From an uncultured Ruminococcus sp. (GTDB lineage Bacteria; Bacillota; Clostridia; Oscillospirales; Acutalibacteraceae): a stretch of 35,973 nt of DNA. Position 1 is the first letter of the stretch. The number at the start of each line of letters is the position of its first letter. The stretch covers positions 10,234 through 46,206 of the forward strand of contig CACZWQ010000006.1 in NCBI GenBank assembly GCA_902784855.1, given 5' to 3'. Of the stretch, positions 31,654-35,973 are shown piece after piece. The notes under the pieces are model-generated. The model searched no databases and was not told where the DNA came from. It saw nothing but the letters and a program-made list of their open reading frames with translations. The position numbers and the translations under genes are program-made.

Positions 31654-32301
31654 ATGAATTGCCCGAAGTGCCAACAACCCATCAGTGAGAACCAAACGGT
31701 ATGCTATAGCTGCGGCGCCAGGCTGGAAGAGGCTTCTTCCGCCGCGCAGGAGCCTGTGCGGGACGAGCTGCCAAAGCAGCTTCCGCCGCAGCTGCCGAAG
31801 AAATCCAAGCTGCCGGTCATTGTCATCATCGTTGCGGCGGTGGTACTGACGGCGGCAGCGGGCATTTTTGTGGCAGTCAACCTGCTCGCCGACCAAAACG
31901 GCGGCACATCGCCGAAGAATGCGGCGACGACGAACGCGACCGCACAGACCGAGACGGCAAAGCGCGCGCGGACGCTGCCCGAGCTGGTGGAGAGCTATGA
32001 GCAAGCCCTCAACAACAACGACAAGGATGCGATGACCGAGCTGTTCGCGCCGTCGCTGCGGGATAAAAAATCCGTGGAGACCGCCGCGCTGACCTTCTTC
32101 AACAACCTGATCGGTCAGTCGGGGCAGAAGCTCACCTATGACTTCGAGCTGCTCGACGACATCGACTACGCCGGTGAGGACAAGGCAACGGGCAAGGTGA
32201 AGATCTCCGCCGAGCTGCCGATCGTCGGCTTGCAGAGCACACAAACGACATTTTCCTTCCTGATGGAGGGCGGCGAGTGGTATATCGCCGGGATCATTTA
32301 A
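31654..32301 (+). CDS. Zinc-ribbon, single-TM protein with NTF2-like ectodomain
   Basis: 215 residues. GGGAGG (31642-31647) is six bases before ATG 31654, and the gene lies 16 bases after the kinase, so the two form one transcription unit. The zinc ribbon (CPKC, then CYSC, residues 3-24) is followed by a Pro/Lys linker, a TM helix (about 53-77), a Thr/Ala stretch and an ectodomain of about 110 residues (LPELVESYEQALNNNDKDAM at its start, GGEWYIAGII at its end) of DUF4878/NTF2-like character. It lacks the TVAAD motif. Co-transcription with the kinase suggests a direct accessory role. Confidence 0.82.
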   Translation: MNCPKCQQPISENQTVCYSCGARLEEASSAAQEPVRDELPKQLPPQLPKKSKLPVIVIIVAAVVLTAAAGIFVAVNLLADQNGGTSPKNAATTNATAQTETAKRARTLPELVESYEQALNNNDKDAMTELFAPSLRDKKSVETAALTFFNNLIGQSGQKLTYDFELLDDIDYAGEDKATGKVKISAELPIVGLQSTQTTFSFLMEGGEWYIAGII

Positions 32302-32311
32302 TACAAGATTT

Positions 32312-32345
32312 AAGGGCTTTCGCGTCAGGTGATGCGAAAGCCCTT
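32312..32345. terminator. Bidirectional terminator between convergent units
   Basis: AAGGGCTTTCGC (32312-32323) pairs perfectly with GCGAAAGCCCTT (32334-32345). T-rich sequence follows on the plus side, and a weaker T-rich stretch on the minus side. Confidence 0.82.
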
Positions 32346-32358
32346 TGCTGCTTTTTGC

Positions 32359-34020
32359 TTATTTTTTCAGTAATAGTCCGTTCTTCAGATCTTCCTTTGC
32401 CTGCTTTTTGATCAGGAAGTGCTGCTTTTTGCCCGTTGCGGTGCGCGGCACATCCGCGACAAAGCGGTAGTAGCGCGGCGCCTGATATTTGGAGATGTTC
32501 GGCGAGGCGGCGCAGAAATCGATCAGCTCCTGCACGGTCAGGCTGTTGTCGGCGGGGATGACATATGCCGCGACGCATTCGCCGCGCGTGCTGTCGGGCA
32601 CGCCCGTGACGATGCACTCGGCTACCTTGGGATGACCGTTGAGGACCTCCTCGATGCGGGCGGGATAGATGTTCTCGCCCTTGCTGATGATCATGTCATC
32701 CTTTCTGCCCGCGACGGTGATGAACTGCCGCTTGTCCCATGTGCCGACATCGCCCGTGTACATCCAGCCCCGGAAGAATTTCTCCTCGGTCGCCTGCGGG
32801 TTGTTGACATAGCAGTAGGTCGACTTGGCGGGGCATTTGATGATGATCTCACCCTCCTCGGTATTGTCGGTCGCGACCGTGTCGTCGGGATCGGCTTTTT
32901 TGTCTTCGTAGAGCTTCACCACGCGCACCTCGTCGTCGGTGCAGGCGCGTCCCGCCGAGCCGGACATCTCGGGCAGGTCATAGGGGCGCAGGAAGGTGTT
33001 CCAGAAGGATTCGGTGGTGCCGTAGCCGTTGTAGATATTGGGCGTCAGGGTCTTTTGGAAGCGGATGCACGCCTCCTTTTCCAAGGGGCTGCCCATGGTG
33101 ATGATGCCCTTGAGCGTGGAGATGTCGCGCGGGTGCTTTTCCTGCCGCGAGGCGAGCAGCGTCAAAACCGACGGAACGCCCGTCAAAAACGAAATGCCGT
33201 AGCGCTCGACATAGCTGAGCGTGGTCTTGGGGTTGAAGGTGCGCATGATGACCAGCGCGCCGCCGACATAGAGCGTCGGCGTGGGACCGCCCGAGTGGAG
33301 ACCGCCGCGGTGGAACCACGGGGTCATGTTCATCGTGACGTCGGTAGGTGCGAGCGGAAAATGCATGATGACGTCATGCGCCGAAAGCACCTCGTTGATG
33401 TTGTTGAGCGGGACACCCTTGGGCGTGCCGGTGGTGCCGGAGGTCTGCAGCCGCACCACCTCGTCGTAGATATGGGGATGAAAGTCGATCGGCGGGTCGT
33501 GCTCGTCTGCGCCGTCGACATAGGCTTCATAGAGGATGTGCCCCTCGGGGACGGTGAAGGGCTTGCCGAGGCTGTTCACCGCGATGATCACCTCGGGCTT
33601 GTGGTCGCTCATTTCGATCGCCTTCAAAGCGGTCGATGCGATCTCCGTGTCGTAGAGATAGACCTTCGCGCGGTTGTGCGTCATGATCTCGGCAGTCTCG
33701 CCCGCAGAGAGGTTGAAGTTGACCGGATTGCCGATGGCGCCGAGCTTTTGCGGGGCGATGTAGCCGAACAAAAACTGGGGCGAGTTGAAGAGCTGGAACA
33801 TCACGATGTCGCTCTTGCCCACGCCGTCCGCCTTCATGGCGTTGGCGAAGCGGTTGCTCTCGGCATTCAGCTCGGCGTATGTCCACTGCTTCTTTTCCAC
33901 GGGGGAAATGACGGCGGGCTTGTAGCCGAAGCGGCGCACGTTGCGCAGAAAGCCGTTCAGCCAAGTGAATTCGGCTTCAAAGGTTTCTCTGAACATGGCG
34001 GAGTCATAGGTGAGATTCAT
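32359..34020 (-). CDS. AMP-forming acyl-CoA synthetase / acid-CoA ligase
   Basis: 553 residues; GGGAGG lies upstream of the ATG at 34020. It is a member of the ANL adenylating superfamily and activates a carboxylic acid with ATP to an acyl-AMP, then to a thioester. Motifs in order: P-loop-like TSGTTGTPKGVPL, aromatic MTPWFHRGG, YNGYGTTES, the hinge and ribose-binding YTGDVGTWDKR, GRKDDMIISKGENIYPARIE, and the C-terminal catalytic Lys in RTATGKK. The substrate (fatty, aryl or other acid) is not obvious. It lies 33 bases after fabF in the same unit, so the acyl group may be handed to or from an acyl-carrier pathway. There is no carrier domain on this protein. Confidence 0.9.
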   Translation of the reverse strand: MNLTYDSAMFRETFEAEFTWLNGFLRNVRRFGYKPAVISPVEKKQWTYAELNAESNRFANAMKADGVGKSDIVMFQLFNSPQFLFGYIAPQKLGAIGNPVNFNLSAGETAEIMTHNRAKVYLYDTEIASTALKAIEMSDHKPEVIIAVNSLGKPFTVPEGHILYEAYVDGADEHDPPIDFHPHIYDEVVRLQTSGTTGTPKGVPLNNINEVLSAHDVIMHFPLAPTDVTMNMTPWFHRGGLHSGGPTPTLYVGGALVIMRTFNPKTTLSYVERYGISFLTGVPSVLTLLASRQEKHPRDISTLKGIITMGSPLEKEACIRFQKTLTPNIYNGYGTTESFWNTFLRPYDLPEMSGSAGRACTDDEVRVVKLYEDKKADPDDTVATDNTEEGEIIIKCPAKSTYCYVNNPQATEEKFFRGWMYTGDVGTWDKRQFITVAGRKDDMIISKGENIYPARIEEVLNGHPKVAECIVTGVPDSTRGECVAAYVIPADNSLTVQELIDFCAASPNISKYQAPRYYRFVADVPRTATGKKQHFLIKKQAKEDLKNGLLLKK

Positions 34021-34053
34021 AATTACCTCCCGGTATTTCGTTGCGTTAATATG

Positions 34054-35280
34054 TTAATAGCGGTATTTTCCGAGTAAAATGCTGGAATTCTGACCGCCGA
34101 AGCCGAAGGCGTTGGACATGGCATAGCGGATATCGGCTTTTTTGGCGGTGTTGGGGACGAAGTCGATGCCCGCGCATTCGGGGTCGACCTCGTGAAGATT
34201 GATGGTCGGGGGAATGACGCCCGTCTCGATCGCCTTGACACAGGTGATCGCCTCGGTGATGCCGCCTGCGCCCATCATGTGGCCGGTCGCGCCCTTGGTC
34301 GAGCTGACATAGGGGAGAGACGCGCCGAAGATCTCTTTGATCGCGGCGCTTTCTACGGCGTCGCCCTTGTGGGTGGCGGTGCCGTGGGCGTTGATGTAGC
34401 CGACGTCGGCGGGAGAAATGCCCGCCTCGGCGATCGCCTGACGGATGCATGCCTTGGCGCCTCTGCCCTCGGGATGGGGCGCGGTGACGTGGTGTGCGTC
34501 GCAGGTGTTGCCGCAGCCCGCAAGCTCTGCAAAGATATGCGCGCCGCGCGCCTTGGCGTGTTCCTCGGTCTCCAGCACCAGCGCGCCGCCGCCTTCACCG
34601 ATGACAAAGCCGTCGCGGGTGACGTCGAAGGGACGGCTGGCGGTGACGGGGTCGTCGTTGCGGCGCGAGAGCGCCTTGGCATTGGCGAGCGAGTAAATGA
34701 CCAGCGGGCAGAGCACGCTTTCCGCGCCGACCGCCAGCATGACGTCCGCCTTGCCTGCCTGCAAATAGGTGGCGGCGATATAGATGGCGTCGCCGCCGGA
34801 GGAGCATGCCGTGCTCACCGTGAAGCTGGGGCCGCGCAGGTCGTAGTCGATGGCGATGTTCGCTGCCGCGATATTGCCGAGGATCTTGGGAATGAAGCGC
34901 GGGCCAACCTTCTTATGTGAGGCGCCCGAAAGCGCATCCTGCGTAAAGGCGGTGGTGGCGATGCCCGCCATCGCGGTGCCCATCACGATACCGGTGCGCT
35001 CCGGCTCAATGGTGACGCCGCTCTGCGTGAGGGCTTCCCGCGCGGCGATGTACGCGTACTGCATAAAGGGGTCGGTCTTGCGCACCAAGTCCTTTTCGAG
35101 GTGGTCGGCGGGATTGAAATCCTTGATCTCGCCGGCGAACTGCACCGCCAGCTCAGAGGGGTCGAAGCTCTTGATGGTGTCGATGCCCGACTTGCCCGCG
35201 ATGAGGTTGTTCCAGTAAGTGTCAACGCCGATGCCGATGGGGGTAACGGCGCCCATGCCCGTGATGACGATCTTTTTCAT
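34054..35280 (-). CDS. fabF: 3-oxoacyl-ACP synthase II (FabF)
   Basis: 408 residues, standard length for KAS I/II. It condenses malonyl-ACP with acyl-ACP in fatty acid elongation. The Cys-His-His triad and Lys are visible: C159 in STACSSGGDAI, H299 in NAHGTAT, K329 and H334 in TKGATGHMMGAGG. The C-terminal SNAFGFGGQNSS gate motif is intact. GGAG lies upstream of the ATG at 35280, and a promoter at 35349-35376. It stands apart from any visible fab cluster, paired instead with an acyl-CoA ligase and facing a LysR regulator, so it may be a specialised paralogue for a modified lipid or short product rather than the housekeeping enzyme (inference). Confidence 0.92.
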   Translation of the reverse strand: MKKIVITGMGAVTPIGIGVDTYWNNLIAGKSGIDTIKSFDPSELAVQFAGEIKDFNPADHLEKDLVRKTDPFMQYAYIAAREALTQSGVTIEPERTGIVMGTAMAGIATTAFTQDALSGASHKKVGPRFIPKILGNIAAANIAIDYDLRGPSFTVSTACSSGGDAIYIAATYLQAGKADVMLAVGAESVLCPLVIYSLANAKALSRRNDDPVTASRPFDVTRDGFVIGEGGGALVLETEEHAKARGAHIFAELAGCGNTCDAHHVTAPHPEGRGAKACIRQAIAEAGISPADVGYINAHGTATHKGDAVESAAIKEIFGASLPYVSSTKGATGHMMGAGGITEAITCVKAIETGVIPPTINLHEVDPECAGIDFVPNTAKKADIRYAMSNAFGFGGQNSSILLGKYRY

Positions 35281-35348
35281 ATCAGCATTACTCCATTCAA
35301 AAATTCAAATAGCTATTTACATTCTGCATATTGTTATGCTATAGTTAG

Positions 35349-35376
35349 ATTATACCAGATTCTTCCGTTTTTTCAA
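35349..35376 (-). promoter_or_regulatory. Promoter of fabF and ligase
   Basis: On the minus strand: TTGAAA (35376-35371), a 16-base spacer, TATAAT (35354-35349) with an extended TGG. The predicted start is near 35342. Confidence 0.72.
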
Positions 35377-35387
35377 CAGGGCTGATA

Positions 35388-35411
35388 ATGCAATTTTCAA
35401 CGTTTTTGCAT
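35388..35411. promoter_or_regulatory. Candidate LysR operator
   Basis: Inverted repeat ATGCAA-N12-TTGCAT. Its centre is about 58 bases upstream of the predicted fabF start, where LysR-type activators commonly bind, and it lies between the two divergent genes. Confidence 0.5.
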
Positions 35412-35456
35412 GAGGTTATTCGGAAACTGCATGATAAGCCGCAGGGAGGTGTCCGC

Positions 35457-35973
35457 ATGGACGTCAATCAACTCAACTGTTTTATTTCGGTTGCGCAGAC
35501 GCTCAATTTTTCCGAGGCGGCGCGGCGCAACTTTGTCTCACAGTCGACCGTGAGCCGCTATATCAGCGACTTGGAAAAGGAGTTCGGGGTGCAGCTGTTC
35601 ACCCGCTCTCACCGGGACGTGCTGATGACCAACGAGGGCAAGACGCTGCTGCCCTATGCGCTGGAGATCGTCGGCACGCTGAACAAGGCGAAGAAAGTGA
35701 TCCGCGAAATGCAAAACGGCGGCGCCGGCAAGCTGACCGTCGGCTGCGACGTGACCTCGATGGATTTCCCGTCGCGCTGTATCGCGGATTTCACCGCGCG
35801 CTATCAGGGCATCACGGTCGACCTGCGGCAGCTCGATACCGCCGACCGCAGCGCTGCCATCACGGGCGGCGAGTATGATTTCTGCTTTATGCCGCGCGAC
35901 ATGGTGCCCGAAAGCTCGGGGATCGAGACCATCGTCACCCACACCGACCCGCTGGTAGTGCTCGCTGCGGGCG
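35457..35973 (+). CDS. LysR-family transcriptional regulator (cut by window edge)
   Basis: 172 complete codons are present; the gene runs off the right edge. The start at 35457 follows GGGAGG (35444-35449). The N-terminal winged helix-turn-helix is clear: MDVNQLNCFISVAQTLNFSE, then ARRNFVSQSTVSRYISDLEK, and the wing FGVQLFTRS. After a linker helix the effector-binding domain begins (GKLTVGCDVTS) and the visible part ends inside its first half. It is divergent from fabF and the ligase with 176 bases between, the typical arrangement for a LysR protein controlling its neighbours. The effector is unknown; an acyl or aromatic acid handled by the ligase would fit (inference). Confidence 0.93.
   Translation, partial: MDVNQLNCFISVAQTLNFSEAARRNFVSQSTVSRYISDLEKEFGVQLFTRSHRDVLMTNEGKTLLPYALEIVGTLNKAKKVIREMQNGGAGKLTVGCDVTSMDFPSRCIADFTARYQGITVDLRQLDTADRSAAITGGEYDFCFMPRDMVPESSGIETIVTHTDPLVVLAAG

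Noticed and set aside
32419..34077. 552-codon open frame on the plus strand
   Set aside because: Antisense shadow of the acyl-CoA ligase, which has all ANL motifs on the other strand.
1..35973. Mobile element, prophage or defence island
   Set aside because: No transposase, integrase, phage, restriction or toxin-antitoxin motif was recognised, and no terminal repeats were found.

Overview
The window reads as chromosomal DNA of a fairly GC-rich, Gram-positive member of the Clostridia, probably Oscillospirales/Ruminococcaceae-like (inference). The signs are strong AGGAGG-type ribosome binding sites, SigA-like promoters with 16-17 bp spacers, a CotH/VTC/DUF4956 cassette, a Ser/Thr kinase with an HRDISPDN catalytic loop, many zinc-ribbon/single-TM proteins, and no outer-membrane export genes. 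There is no rRNA, tRNA, CRISPR array, transposase or phage gene, and no gene-free stretch longer than about 260 bases.

Layout. (1) 152-1156, minus: a membrane acyltransferase that lacks its N-terminal catalytic segment. (2) 1209-10260, plus: a promoter followed by CotH kinase, VTC-domain polyphosphate polymerase, DUF4956 membrane protein, a membrane GGDEF protein, a hybrid histidine kinase with two receivers, and a REC-(degenerate GGDEF)-EAL response regulator. (3) 10515-11507, minus: a GT2 glycosyltransferase with its own promoter, divergent from (4). (4) 11610-23094, plus: a Wzx/Wzy-type exopolysaccharide operon holding a GT4, a flippase, a membrane metallophosphoesterase, two Wzz-like co-polymerases (the second fused to a degenerate GGDEF domain), a Wzy-like polymerase, another GT4, a GT2 and a small monotopic phosphoglycosyl transferase. 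It runs on into a degenerate-receiver HD-GYP protein and a sensor-HAMP-GGDEF protein (to 25737). (5) 25761-32345, plus: four short transcription units, each with its own promoter and most with a terminator. They encode two SHOCT proteins, four zinc-ribbon/TM/ectodomain proteins and a zinc-ribbon/Ser-Thr-kinase/TM/ectodomain protein. (6) 32359-35280, minus: fabF and an AMP-forming acyl-CoA ligase, divergent from a LysR-type regulator (35457 to the right edge).

How the genes may work together. Regions 2 and 4 contain two predicted diguanylate cyclases, two predicted c-di-GMP phosphodiesterases (EAL and HD-GYP) and two degenerate GGDEF domains, surrounding an exopolysaccharide assembly line. One degenerate GGDEF is built into a Wzz-like chain-length protein, and no tyrosine kinase of the CapB/EpsB type is present. 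The simplest reading is that c-di-GMP or another nucleotide signal, rather than BY-kinase phosphorylation, controls polymer assembly here. Region 5 looks like a separate envelope-sensing system: the kinase and two zinc-ribbon proteins share an extracellular domain, and the kinase and two zinc-ribbon proteins share a cytoplasmic Thr motif (TVAAD) that could be its phosphorylation site. Both models are inferences from domain content and gene order.
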